NCBI GenBank assembly: GCA_910585435.1
Contig: CAJUEJ010000001.1
Coordinates: forward strand, 80,905 to 144,904
Length of the DNA stretch: 64,000 nucleotides
Source of the DNA: an uncultured Hungatella sp.
GTDB taxonomy: Bacteria; Bacillota; Clostridia; Lachnospirales; Lachnospiraceae
Direction: 5' to 3'
Positions 1-7,559 of the stretch are shown here, piece by piece. Each line of letters begins with the position of its first letter. The stretch's first letter is position 1. The notes under the pieces are model-generated. The model did no database searches, had not been told where the DNA came from, and worked only from the letters and a program-made list of their open reading frames with translations. A program made the position numbers and the translations under genes.

Positions 1-2
1 GG

Positions 3-779
3 GGAACGGATTCCATCGTCATCTGCGGAACCACCGGAGAGTCCTCTACCATGTCTCATGAGGAACATCTGGAAGTGATCCGCTATGGCTGTCAGGTAGT
101 GAAAGGACGGATTCCCGTGATTGCAGGAACCGGCTCTAACTCTACGAAGGAGGCTGTCTATCTATCAGAGGAGGCTCAGAAAGCCGGGGCAGACGGGCTG
201 CTTCTGGTGACTCCATACTATAATAAGGCAACACAAAACGGCCTGATTGCCCACTACAGCGCAGTGGCACAAGCTGTGAAGATCCCGATTCTTCTGTATC
301 ATATTCCGGGAAGGACCGGCGTGACTATGAAGCCGGAAACCATTGTAAAATTGTGTAAAGATGTTCCCAATATTGTGGGGGTAAAGGAAGCCAGCGGCAA
401 TATTTCCTCCATGGCTACCATGATGAGCATGGCCGACGGATGCATCGATCTGTATTCCGGCAATGACGATCAGATTGTTCCTCTCCTGTCCATCGGAGGA
501 AAGGGCGTCATCTCCGTGCTGTCCAATGTGGCTCCCAGACAGACCCACGAGATCTGCCAGAAATTCTTTGACGGAGATGTAAAGGAAAGCATGGAGCTGC
601 AGCTTAAAGCGGTTCCTCTGATTAACCAGCTGTTCAGTGAGGTAAATCCGATTCCGGTGAAGGCCGCTATGAACCTTATGGGAAAAGAGGTAGGGCCTTT
701 AAGAATGCCTCTCACAGAGATGGAGCCGGAACATAAAAAGGCACTGGCAGCCGCTATGAGAGAGTATGGAATCCTGTAG
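3..779 (+). CDS. dapA: 4-hydroxy-tetrahydrodipicolinate synthase, 5' end outside window
   Basis: Condenses pyruvate with aspartate semialdehyde, the first committed step of lysine/diaminopimelate synthesis in the cytoplasm. The frame is open from the left edge and begins inside the family's GTTGES signature; an ATG at 51 is internal, so roughly 35 N-terminal residues lie outside the window. Visible family signatures are PYYNK, the YHIPGRTG segment (Tyr and Arg of the active site) and GVKEASGN, which carries the Schiff-base lysine. The 258 residues present, plus the missing part, match the usual length of about 290. dapB follows after 19 bp with its own ribosome site, so the two are almost certainly co-transcribed. 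Confidence 0.96.
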   Translation, partial: GTDSIVICGTTGESSTMSHEEHLEVIRYGCQVVKGRIPVIAGTGSNSTKEAVYLSEEAQKAGADGLLLVTPYYNKATQNGLIAHYSAVAQAVKIPILLYHIPGRTGVTMKPETIVKLCKDVPNIVGVKEASGNISSMATMMSMADGCIDLYSGNDDQIVPLLSIGGKGVISVLSNVAPRQTHEICQKFFDGDVKESMELQLKAVPLINQLFSEVNPIPVKAAMNLMGKEVGPLRMPLTEMEPEHKKALAAAMREYGIL

Positions 780-798
780 GACGACGGAGGGACCCAGT

Positions 799-1557
799 AT
801 GGTCAGAATGATTTTATACGGATGCAGCGGGGCCATGGGACAGGTGATAACCAATCTGGCCTCCCAATATGCAGACGTTCAGATTGTGGCAGGCATTGAC
901 TTAAATCCGGAGAAGAAACAGGAGTATCCAGTCTATTCTTCCCTGGAGGAGTGCAGGGAGGAAGGGGATGTGATCGTAGATTTTACCTCCGCGGCGGCGG
1001 TGGATCCTCTGATAGCCTATTGTGAATCCCAAAGAGTTCCTCTTGTATGCTGTTCCACAGGGCTTTCCCGGGAACAGGTGGAGAGGCTGGAGCGGTGCGC
1101 ACAGAAGACAGCTGTGCTTCGCTCTGCCAACATGTCTTTAGGCGTAAACCTGCTTTTAAAGCTGGTGAGGGATGCGGCTCTTTCCCTGGCAGAGGCAGGA
1201 TTTGACATCGAGATCGTGGAGAAGCATCACAACCACAAATTAGATGCTCCCAGCGGCACAGCCCTCGCCCTGGCAGATTCTATCAACGATGCCATGGGGA
1301 ATCAGTATCATTACCAGTATGACAGAAGTACCAGGCATGAAAAGCGGGATAAGAAGGAGATCGGCATCTCGGCGGTCCGCGGCGGTTCCATCGTAGGGGA
1401 GCATGACGTGATTTTTGCAGGACAGGACGAGGTGGTAACCATCAGCCATACGGCATATTCCAGAGCTATTTTCGGAAAAGGCGCCATAGAGGCGGCCAGA
1501 TTCCTGGCGGGAAAGCCGGCAGGGCTTTACACCATGTCGGATGTGATCGGCGGGTAA
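799..1557 (+). CDS. dapB: 4-hydroxy-tetrahydrodipicolinate reductase
   Basis: NAD(P)H-dependent reductase following DapA in the lysine/diaminopimelate pathway. The frame is open upstream to 766, but the ATG at 799 is preceded by GGAGG at 785-789 and gives the expected N-terminal Rossmann motif GCSGAMGQ within the first residues. The catalytic segment EKHHNHKLDAPSGTA, with the conserved His and Lys, lies in the middle, and the C-terminal dihydrodipicolinate-binding domain is complete. The 252 residues are the normal family length. It lies directly behind dapA and is followed by a gap before an unrelated lipoprotein gene. Confidence 0.96.
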   Translation: MVRMILYGCSGAMGQVITNLASQYADVQIVAGIDLNPEKKQEYPVYSSLEECREEGDVIVDFTSAAAVDPLIAYCESQRVPLVCCSTGLSREQVERLERCAQKTAVLRSANMSLGVNLLLKLVRDAALSLAEAGFDIEIVEKHHNHKLDAPSGTALALADSINDAMGNQYHYQYDRSTRHEKRDKKEIGISAVRGGSIVGEHDVIFAGQDEVVTISHTAYSRAIFGKGAIEAARFLAGKPAGLYTMSDVIGG

Positions 1558-1711
1558 CTTTTTGCCGGTACACCCTGCACGGGGCGGCGGTTCGTCAGAA
1601 GCTTTAAGCATGTTTGCTGGAAAGAATTGCCGGCCGGGGGAATAAATCCCAACATATGGCTTTCTTCTTTGGTGCATACTAAATGCAAATGAAAGAAAGG
1701 AGAATGCTATT

Positions 1712-2032
1712 ATGAAAAAGGTCAACAGAATATGCATGTTACTGATGTTATGTATGATTTCCGTACTTGTATTGACTGCCTGCAGCAGCAATAATTCAGG
1801 AAACGCAAACAGCACTACCAAGTCCACAACACAAAGCTCCACCCAGTCTTCTTCCGGGCAGTCAGGCTCTGCCGCAGAAAGCAGCAGTTCTTCTTCCAAT
1901 AAAGACAGCACAAAGACAGAAGAGGGAAGCACCGGTGTCATCGACGGTCTTGTAGATGATGTGGAAGACGGCATCGATGATATGATGGACGGAACCAAGG
2001 ACAGCAATCATACAGGTGAAAATAACAAATAA
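1712..2032 (+). CDS. small Ser/Thr-rich lipoprotein of unknown function
   Basis: A 106-residue protein with a short basic N-terminus, a hydrophobic core and a lipobox (LTAC, Cys about residue 24), so it should be exported, lipidated and held on the outer face of the membrane. The mature part is low-complexity: a Ser/Thr/Gln/Gly-rich tether, then an acidic tail rich in Asp and Met. A good ribosome site (GAAAGGAG) precedes the ATG. No enzymatic domain is visible. The serine-rich stretch suggests a spacer; the acidic tail could bind cations or wall components, but that is inference only. Confidence 0.75.
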   Translation: MKKVNRICMLLMLCMISVLVLTACSSNNSGNANSTTKSTTQSSTQSSSGQSGSAAESSSSSSNKDSTKTEEGSTGVIDGLVDDVEDGIDDMMDGTKDSNHTGENNK

Positions 2033-2166
2033 GGTTTTTAACAGCAGTGCCTGCGCCTTTCCTAATGTATCTGCAATCCCGCGGCACGGGAAGGCGCAGA
2101 GGCTGGCACAAAATTAATAGGAAGCTCTGAAGCTTATCTGGTATTTCTGAAAGGTCTTTCAAATTT

Positions 2167-2499
2167 ATGAATCTTAAATTTCGTTCAAAGAAGTCATGGA
2201 GATATTTTCCCAAAAGAAAACACAGGACGCACCGGCTTAGGAAAATCTGCTATGCAGCCCTGATTCTGGAGGCAGCTTTGATTGCCAGGGATTTTAACGG
2301 GGCCGGGATTCATCTGACCGAGGAAACACTGTATAAAAAGGTTTTCCTCCAAAAGAATCAAAAAGAGGAGGAAGATGACACGGTATCACAGCAGCATGTT
2401 GGAATCCAGGTACGCATAAAGGAAGGTGTAATTGATTTTTACCGGAAAGAGGAAACATACAGAGTCCCAGAAAAAAATCCCGGGCCACAGGCAGATTAA
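2167..2499 (+). CDS. hypothetical protein, 110 residues
   Basis: Not recognised. The N-terminus is very basic (Arg/Lys/His-rich for about 27 residues), followed by a short hydrophobic stretch (YAALILEAALIA) that could be a weak membrane anchor, then a charged region with an EEEDD cluster and a C-terminal segment that looks like a small beta-rich fold (VGIQVRIKEGVIDFYRKEE). The ribosome site is weak (AAAGG about 15 bases upstream). The gene ends just before the cspA promoter. It may be a genuine small envelope protein, but coding status is not certain. Confidence 0.5.
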   Translation: MNLKFRSKKSWRYFPKRKHRTHRLRKICYAALILEAALIARDFNGAGIHLTEETLYKKVFLQKNQKEEEDDTVSQQHVGIQVRIKEGVIDFYRKEETYRVPEKNPGPQAD

Positions 2500-2544
2500 G
2501 ACAGGATTTTTTAAAAAAATTTTTCGATTTTTGTTGGTTTTTCC

Positions 2545-2573
2545 TTGACAGAAAATAAGAGAAATGTTATAAT
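2545..2573 (+). promoter_or_regulatory. strong sigma-A promoter of cspA
   Basis: TTGACA at 2545-2550 and TATAAT at 2568-2573 are separated by exactly 17 bp: consensus on both boxes. It would start transcription near 2580 and give a leader of about 125 nt before cspA, typical of cold-shock genes. Confidence 0.88.
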
Positions 2574-2602
2574 CTCCTTATATTCTGAATAGACTTTTGA
2601 TT

Positions 2603-2660
2603 CACATATTTTTTGTAAGTCATTTGATCTCAGATGACTTTAAAAAATATGTGTTTTTTT
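2603..2660 (+). promoter_or_regulatory. cspA leader hairpin followed by a T-run
   Basis: In the leader, CACATATTTTTT (2603-2614) pairs with AAAAAATATGTG (2642-2653), and inside it AAGTCATTTG (2617-2626) pairs with CAGATGACTT (2631-2640) around a 4-nt loop. Seven T residues follow at 2654-2660. The arrangement resembles an intrinsic terminator placed between promoter and gene, or a temperature-sensitive AU-rich helix. Pairing is seen in the sequence; the regulatory role is inferred. Confidence 0.6.
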
Positions 2661-2705
2661 GTCTCACTGAGAATCCTAAATAAATTTATATAGGGAGGTA
2701 CCATA

Positions 2706-2909
2706 ATGAATAAGGGTACAGTTAAGTGGTTCAACGCAACAAAAGGGTATGGTTTCATTACGAACGATGAGACCGGAGAAGAGGTTTTCGTACATTTCTC
2801 TGGCATTGTAGCTGACGGCTACAAGACTTTGGAAGATGGCCAGAAGGTGACCTTTGACCTTGCAGAGGGAAACCGTGGAATGCAGGCTGTAAACGTACAC
2901 GCTGCTTAA
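2706..2909 (+). CDS. cspA: cold-shock domain protein
   Basis: A 67-residue single OB-fold nucleic-acid-binding protein of the CspA/CspB family, acting in the cytoplasm as an RNA chaperone. Both RNA-binding motifs are present: RNP1-like KGYGFIT and RNP2-like VFVHFS, after the conserved start GTVKWFN. The start codon follows a strong AGGGAGGT ribosome site. It is monocistronic: a consensus promoter and a structured leader precede it, and a palindromic hairpin (2947-2970) lies downstream. Length and motifs fit the family completely; which paralogue it is cannot be told from one copy. Confidence 0.97.
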   Translation: MNKGTVKWFNATKGYGFITNDETGEEVFVHFSGIVADGYKTLEDGQKVTFDLAEGNRGMQAVNVHAA

Positions 2910-2946
2910 GTAGCAGACAGAGTTTCAGCAATTAAAACCTAACTTC

Positions 2947-2970
2947 AGGTACGTCATGAATGGCGTGCCT
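2947..2970 (+). other. 3' hairpin after cspA
   Basis: AGGTACGTCAT (2947-2957) pairs throughout with ATGGCGTGCCT (2960-2970), counting two G-U pairs. No T-run follows, so it is more likely a 3' stability hairpin than a terminator. A second possible pairing, AAAAAGCC (3022-3029) with GGCTTTTT (3068-3075), could be the real terminator. Confidence 0.4.
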
Positions 2971-3088
2971 CCATAGTGTGTGGGTATCCCTGACAAGAAT
3001 TGTTTCGGAGGCCTTCGCAGGAAAAAGCCGGAATCTTGTATTGTATTTATGTACATAGCAGGAGGATGGCTTTTTTTCTGTGGGGGAA

Positions 3089-3102
3089 TGAAAGCGCTTA
3101 CA
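3089..3102. promoter_or_regulatory. cre/LacI-type operator 1 upstream of uxaB
   Basis: TGAAAGCGCTTACA is a near-palindrome that fits the catabolite-responsive element consensus bound by CcpA and related LacI-family repressors. It ends 7 bp upstream of the -35 box at 3110. Confidence 0.65.
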
Positions 3103-3109
3103 AAAGTAC

Positions 3110-3138
3110 TTGCATTGTACGGGAAAATGTTGTATAGT
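3110..3138 (+). promoter_or_regulatory. uxaB promoter
   Basis: TTGCAT (3110-3115) and TATAGT (3133-3138) with a 17-bp spacer. Transcription would start around 3145, between the two operator palindromes. Confidence 0.65.
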
Positions 3139-3153
3139 TATGGTAAAAGATAA

Positions 3154-3167
3154 TGTAAGTGCTTACA
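3154..3167. promoter_or_regulatory. LacI-type operator 2, over the uxaB transcript start
   Basis: TGTAAGTGCTTACA is a palindrome except for its centre and is closely similar to operator 1. It lies just after the predicted transcription start, a classical roadblock or repressor position. The two sites are 65 bp apart centre to centre. Confidence 0.65.
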
Positions 3168-3194
3168 ATAGCAGAATATGGAGGTAAAAGGACT

Positions 3195-4532
3195 ATGGGC
3201 AGTGGGAAAGAAACAGTGATTCAGTTTGGAGAAGGCGGGTTTTTAAGAGGCTTTGTGGATTATTTTTTCCAGAAATTGAAAGAAAAAGGGATGTTTGACG
3301 GTTCGGTTGTCATCGTGCAGCCTATTGAGAAGGGGATGTGCGAGATGCTGTCACAGCAGAATTGTGAATATAATCTGTTTTTAAGAGGGATTGACGACGG
3401 CAAGGTGGTGGATGAACACACTCACATCGATGTCATCTCCAGATGTGTGAACCCGTATACGGACAATGACGCTTATCTGGCACTGGCAGAGAATCCGGAT
3501 TTCCGTTTTATTGTATCCAACACCACAGAGGCAGGGATTCAGTTTGTGGAGGATAACAAATTCGAGGATGTTCCGGCCAGAAGCTTCCCGGGAAAGCTGA
3601 CCCAGCTGTTGTACAGAAGATTTAAGCTGGGGCTGAAGGGATTTATTATTTTATCCTGTGAGCTGATTGACCACAACGGAGAGGAGCTGGAGAAATGCTG
3701 CCTTCAGTATGCAGAGCTGTGGAATCTGGGGGAGGACTTTAAAAAGTGGCTGACAACGGAGAATGACTTCTGCTCCACGCTGGTAGACCGTATCGTAACC
3801 GGTTTCCCCAGAGAGGAGCACAAGGCGCTGTGCGAGAGAATCGGACAGCAGGACAATATGATGGACACGGCTGAGATTTTCCATCTGTGGGTCATCCAGG
3901 GGGATCATGAGGATGAGCTGCCTCTTAAAAAGGCAGGCTTCCATGTAGTCTGGACGGACAATGTGGATCCATATAAGAAGAGAAAAGTCAGGATTTTAAA
4001 CGGCGCTCACACCTCCATGGTTCTGGCGGCCCGGCTTTACGGCCTGGAGACCGTAGGGGAGTGCTTAAAGGATGAGAAGGTATCCGCTTTACTTAAGAAA
4101 TGTATTTTTGAGGAGATTATCCCTGCTATCGGTGACACAGAGGATAACCGGCAGTTTGGCGCAGCGGTTCTGGAGCGGTTCTCCAATCCGTTTATCAGGC
4201 ATCTGCTTCTGTCCATTGCCCTGAATTCTGTGTCCAAATTCAAGGCCAGAGTGCTCCCCACTATCCTGGAGTACAAGGAAGCAAAGGGAACGTATCCCCA
4301 GGGCCTTACTTTCTCGCTGGCTGCATTGATTGCGTTCTACCGGACAGAGGAGGCCAATGATGATGAAGAGATTATGGCTTTCATGAAAGATGCGTCTGTG
4401 GCGGATATTCTGGCGAAGGAGGAGTATTGGGGACAGGATTTAAGCCAGCTTCTTCCCCTGGTTCAGGAATATTATGATTTGATTGAGGACAAGGGCATGG
4501 CAGCAGCCTATGATGTGGTGTTGGCCCGATAG
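3195..4532 (+). CDS. uxaB: tagaturonate reductase (altronate oxidoreductase)
   Basis: NADH-dependent reduction of D-tagaturonate to D-altronate, in galacturonate catabolism. It is a long-chain mannitol-dehydrogenase-family protein: N-terminal nucleotide-binding region starting QFGEGGFLRGF, then the C-terminal helical catalytic domain (VDRIVTGFPREE, KKRKVRILNGAHT, the last carrying the catalytic Lys and Asn-His region). An upstream GTG at 3159 is in frame but lies inside an operator; the ATG at 3195 has GGAGGT 9 bases ahead and is preferred, giving 445 residues. It stands alone, without uxaA or uxaC nearby. Fructuronate reductase (UxuB) is a more remote alternative. The promoter is bracketed by two LacI-type operators, so repression by carbon source is likely. 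Confidence 0.88.
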   Translation: MGSGKETVIQFGEGGFLRGFVDYFFQKLKEKGMFDGSVVIVQPIEKGMCEMLSQQNCEYNLFLRGIDDGKVVDEHTHIDVISRCVNPYTDNDAYLALAENPDFRFIVSNTTEAGIQFVEDNKFEDVPARSFPGKLTQLLYRRFKLGLKGFIILSCELIDHNGEELEKCCLQYAELWNLGEDFKKWLTTENDFCSTLVDRIVTGFPREEHKALCERIGQQDNMMDTAEIFHLWVIQGDHEDELPLKKAGFHVVWTDNVDPYKKRKVRILNGAHTSMVLAARLYGLETVGECLKDEKVSALLKKCIFEEIIPAIGDTEDNRQFGAAVLERFSNPFIRHLLLSIALNSVSKFKARVLPTILEYKEAKGTYPQGLTFSLAALIAFYRTEEANDDEEIMAFMKDASVADILAKEEYWGQDLSQLLPLVQEYYDLIEDKGMAAAYDVVLAR

Positions 4533-4556
4533 GAATTAAGAAGAGAGGGTTTTTTT

Positions 4557-4631
4557 AGCTTCTGGATTTTCAGCCTGTTTGGCGGGGACTTATGTTTCGC
4601 TGAGACAGGGGGAAAGTCTGGAAGCTTTTTA
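4557..4631 (+). terminator. possible terminator after uxaB
   Basis: AGCTTC (4557-4562) pairs with GAAGCT (4621-4626), followed by a T-run; TTTTC/GGAAA segments extend the stem imperfectly. The loop is long, so the call is moderate. Confidence 0.4.
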
Positions 4632-4664
4632 TTTATGCATATAGAATTTGGACTGTGTAAAACG

Positions 4665-4693
4665 TTGACAGAGGAATCCGGGGGGGGTATAAT
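4665..4693 (+). promoter_or_regulatory. consensus promoter of the XRE regulator gene
   Basis: TTGACA (4665-4670), 17-bp spacer ending in a run of G, TATAAT (4688-4693). The poly-G immediately before the -10 box is unusual. Confidence 0.85.
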
Positions 4694-4725
4694 GGCTGAA
4701 AAGGAATGGGGAAGGAAGAGGCGCT

Positions 4726-5028
4726 ATGAATGACAGGCTGGGAGAGAGGATTAAACGATTAAGGCGGAAGGCCAATTTAACCCAATCGGAGCTGGCCGGG
4801 GCTTTACATGTCTCTCCGGCGCTGATCTCTGCCTATGAGCTGGGGGAGCGGACTCCCAGCCTGAAGATCCTTATGGGACTGGCAGATATTTTTCAGGTTT
4901 CCACAGATTATCTGCTGGGAATCACCTCTTCCCCCCTGCACGGCATGGACACTCTTTCGTATGAGGAAACCCTGGCGGTGCAGGCATTTATTGAGATGAT
5001 GCGTGGCGGGCAGAAGGGGAAGGTGTGA
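4726..5028 (+). CDS. XRE-family helix-turn-helix regulator
   Basis: A 100-residue DNA-binding protein. Residues 6-62 form a lambda-repressor-like HTH (IKRLRRKANLTQSELAGALHV then SPALISAYELGERTPS), ending in the frequent TDYLLGI boundary. The remaining 35 residues (YEETLAVQAFIEMMR) form a short helix that may be for dimerisation; there is no peptidase or ligand domain. It has its own consensus promoter and sits alone between uxaB and purC. Regulatory targets cannot be read from context. Confidence 0.88.
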   Translation: MNDRLGERIKRLRRKANLTQSELAGALHVSPALISAYELGERTPSLKILMGLADIFQVSTDYLLGITSSPLHGMDTLSYEETLAVQAFIEMMRGGQKGKV

Positions 5029-5108
5029 AGCTTAAAAAGAGGGATCCTGCCTGAGGCCGGGGATTTTGAGAATTTGTGAAAATACCGGCCGGGGAGCGAA
5101 GAAAAGGA

Positions 5109-5137
5109 TTGTATTTCTTCCTTTTATGATTTATAAT
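5109..5137 (+). promoter_or_regulatory. probable promoter of the purC-purF-purB cluster
   Basis: TTGTAT (5109-5114), 17-bp spacer, TATAAT (5132-5137). Upstream, GGCCGG (5055-5060) and CCGGCC (5085-5090) with inner ATTTT/AAAAT form a hairpin without a T-run. No purine riboswitch core was recognised in this leader. Confidence 0.65.
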
Positions 5138-5188
5138 CTCTACTGTAATTTATGAGTGGATAAATTGTGAGAGGACAGGTGGATACCC

Positions 5189-5896
5189 ATGGAGAAAAAA
5201 GAATTACTGTACGAAGGAAAGGCAAAGAAGGTTTTCACGACCCAGGATCCGGACGCTCTGATTGTGTCTTACAAGGATGATGCAACTGCATTTGACGGAC
5301 AGAAAAAGGGGACGATCGTAGGCAAGGGCGCCATCAATAACCGTATGACCAATCATATTTTTAAGCTTCTGGAGGCAGAAGGTGTTCCGACCCATTTGAT
5401 TGAGGAGTTAAACGATAGAGAGACTGTGGTAAAGAAGGTGGAGATTGTCCCCCTGGAGGTGATTATCAGGAATTTTTCCGCCGGCAGCTTTGCGAAAAAG
5501 CTGGGGATGGAAGAGGGGATCAAGCTGCTTTCACCTACCCTGGAGTTCAGCTACAAGAATGACGATCTCCATGATCCCTTTATCAATGACTACTACGCCC
5601 TGGCCCTGGGGCTTGCCACCAGGGAAGAGATCGATGTGATTTCCAAATACGCGTTTAAGGTGAACCAGGTTATGCAGAAGTATTTTGCCAGCCTTGGGAT
5701 TGAGCTGATTGATTTTAAGATTGAGTTTGGCCGTTATCATGGACAGATTATCCTGGCGGACGAGGTGTCTCCGGATACCTGCAGGCTGTGGGATAAGGAA
5801 ACCCACGAGAAGCTGGATAAAGACAGGTTCCGCAGGGATTTGGGCAATGTGGAGGATGCATATCAGGAAGTGTTCAGGCGCCTGGGAATTCAGTAG
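5189..5896 (+). CDS. purC: phosphoribosylaminoimidazole-succinocarboxamide synthase
   Basis: ATP-dependent ligation of aspartate to CAIR to form SAICAR, a step in de novo purine synthesis. The 235-residue protein has the family opening (LLYEGKAKKVF), the signature region EVIIRNFSAGSFAKKLG and the ATP/Mg segment LIDFKIEFGR followed by ILADEVSPDTCRLWD. Length is the standard bacterial single-domain size. It leads a same-strand purine cluster, purC-purF-purB, with a 47-bp gap to purF; its own promoter is visible at 5109-5137. Confidence 0.97.
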   Translation: MEKKELLYEGKAKKVFTTQDPDALIVSYKDDATAFDGQKKGTIVGKGAINNRMTNHIFKLLEAEGVPTHLIEELNDRETVVKKVEIVPLEVIIRNFSAGSFAKKLGMEEGIKLLSPTLEFSYKNDDLHDPFINDYYALALGLATREEIDVISKYAFKVNQVMQKYFASLGIELIDFKIEFGRYHGQIILADEVSPDTCRLWDKETHEKLDKDRFRRDLGNVEDAYQEVFRRLGIQ

Positions 5897-5943
5897 ACTC
5901 TAAAGAAGCTTAAGGAACGGATGAAGGGACAGGGCTGAAATCA

Positions 5944-7377
5944 ATGGCTGATTATGAAAATTCAGAGAAGCTTCATGAGGAATGTGGAGTTTTTGGCATG
6001 TATGATTTAGATGGTGGAGAGGTAGCTTCCACCATCTATTATGGTTTATTCGCACTTCAGCACAGAGGGCAGGAAAGCTGCGGGATTGCGGTCAGCGATA
6101 CAAACGGGCCTAAGGGAAAGGTTATCTCCCACAAGGGAATGGGCCTTTGCAATGAGGTATTTACGCCGGAAACTCTGGGAGGGCTTCACGGAAATATCGG
6201 GGTGGGCCACGTCCGGTATTCCACGGCTGGCAGCAGCAGCCGGGAGAATGCACAGCCTTTGGTGCTTAACTATGTGAAGGGAACCCTGGCTCTGGCTCAC
6301 AACGGCAATCTGGTAAATGCTCCCGGGCTTCGCAGGGAGCTGGAGTATAACGGCGCTATTTTCCAGACTACCATTGACTCGGAGGTTATCGCCTACCATA
6401 TTGCCAGGGAGAGGGTGAAGGCCCCGGACGTGCAGACTGCGGTGATCCGGGCTATGAAGAAGCTGGAGGGCGCTTACTCCCTGGTTATCATGAGCCCGAG
6501 AAAGCTGATTGGCGCCAGGGATCCTTATGGCTTTAAACCTCTGTGCATCGGGAAGAAGGACAATGCCTACATCCTGGTGTCGGAAAGCTGTGCGTTGGAT
6601 ACCGTAGGCGCGGAGTTTGTCCGGGATGTGGAGCCGGGAGAGGTGGTTACCATCACAAAGGACGGGATCGCTTCCAACCGGGAGATGTGCTTTGAGAAAA
6701 AGGAAAAGCAGGCCAGGTGTATTTTTGAGTATATTTATTTTGCCAGGCCGGACAGTGTGTTTGACGGGGTGAGCGTGTATCATTCCAGAATCTATGCGGG
6801 ACGGTGTCTGGCCAAGGATTCCCCTGTGGAGGCGGATTTGGTGGTAGGCGTGCCGGAGTCCGGCAATGTGGCGGCTATCGGCTATTCCATGGAGTCAGGG
6901 ATTCCCTACGGCACCGCATTTGTGAAAAATTCTTATGTGGGAAGGACTTTTATAAAACCGAAGCAGAGCAGCCGGGTGTCGGCGGTGCGGGTGAAGCTGA
7001 ATGTGCTGCGGGAGGCTGTGGCAGGGAAACGGGTGATTATGATCGACGATTCTATTGTCCGGGGTACCACCAGCCACCAGATTGTAAGGATTCTTAAGGA
7101 GGCAGGAGCAAAGGAGGTACATATGAGAGTCACGGCGCCGCCGTTTCTGTATCCCTGCTATTTCGGCACCGATATCCCGTCAGGGGAGCAGCTTATCGCT
7201 TCCGGCAAGACGGTGGAGGAGGTGTGTACGCTGATTGGCGCGGATTCTCTGGGATATCTGAGGATGGAACGGCTAAAGGAGATGGCCCAGGGACTGTCCA
7301 TATGCACTGCATGCTTCAGCGGGGAGTACCCTGTGGACCCGCCCAAGGAGGACATCAGAGGGGAGTACAGCAGGTAA
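5944..7377 (+). CDS. purF: amidophosphoribosyltransferase
   Basis: Transfers the glutamine amide to PRPP, the first committed step of purine synthesis. A 13-residue propeptide precedes Cys14 (ECGVFGMY), the Ntn-type glutamine amidotransferase nucleophile; the C-terminal half carries the PRPP loop VIMIDDSIVRGTT. Cysteines in QARCIFEY, LYPCYFG and the pair CTAC match the ligands of the Bacillus-type [4Fe-4S] cluster, so this is the oxygen-sensitive, precursor-processed form, fitting an anaerobe. The 477 residues are of normal length. A 182-bp gap without recognised features separates it from purB. Confidence 0.97.
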   Translation: MADYENSEKLHEECGVFGMYDLDGGEVASTIYYGLFALQHRGQESCGIAVSDTNGPKGKVISHKGMGLCNEVFTPETLGGLHGNIGVGHVRYSTAGSSSRENAQPLVLNYVKGTLALAHNGNLVNAPGLRRELEYNGAIFQTTIDSEVIAYHIARERVKAPDVQTAVIRAMKKLEGAYSLVIMSPRKLIGARDPYGFKPLCIGKKDNAYILVSESCALDTVGAEFVRDVEPGEVVTITKDGIASNREMCFEKKEKQARCIFEYIYFARPDSVFDGVSVYHSRIYAGRCLAKDSPVEADLVVGVPESGNVAAIGYSMESGIPYGTAFVKNSYVGRTFIKPKQSSRVSAVRVKLNVLREAVAGKRVIMIDDSIVRGTTSHQIVRILKEAGAKEVHMRVTAPPFLYPCYFGTDIPSGEQLIASGKTVEEVCTLIGADSLGYLRMERLKEMAQGLSICTACFSGEYPVDPPKEDIRGEYSR

Positions 7378-7559
7378 AACTTCATGTGCCCGGCAGCGGA
7401 CGCTCCACTGCACATGAAAGACTGGCGGACGCATTGGGCATACCTGAATTGATGCCGCCTGTAGCGGCAGACTTTTAAAGGAAAAAGAGGACCTGGGGCA
7501 GGACAAAGGTCACCGCGCCGGGAACCAGAACTATTTGGGATGAAAGAAAGGAACCGTTT

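Noticed and set aside
1240..2007. 255-codon minus-strand frame across dapB and the lipoprotein
   Set aside because: Antisense to two well-supported genes, with a composition dictated by the Ser-rich lipoprotein.
5029..5188. Purine or PRPP riboswitch before purC
   Set aside because: A hairpin is present, but the conserved junction sequences of purine aptamers were not found.
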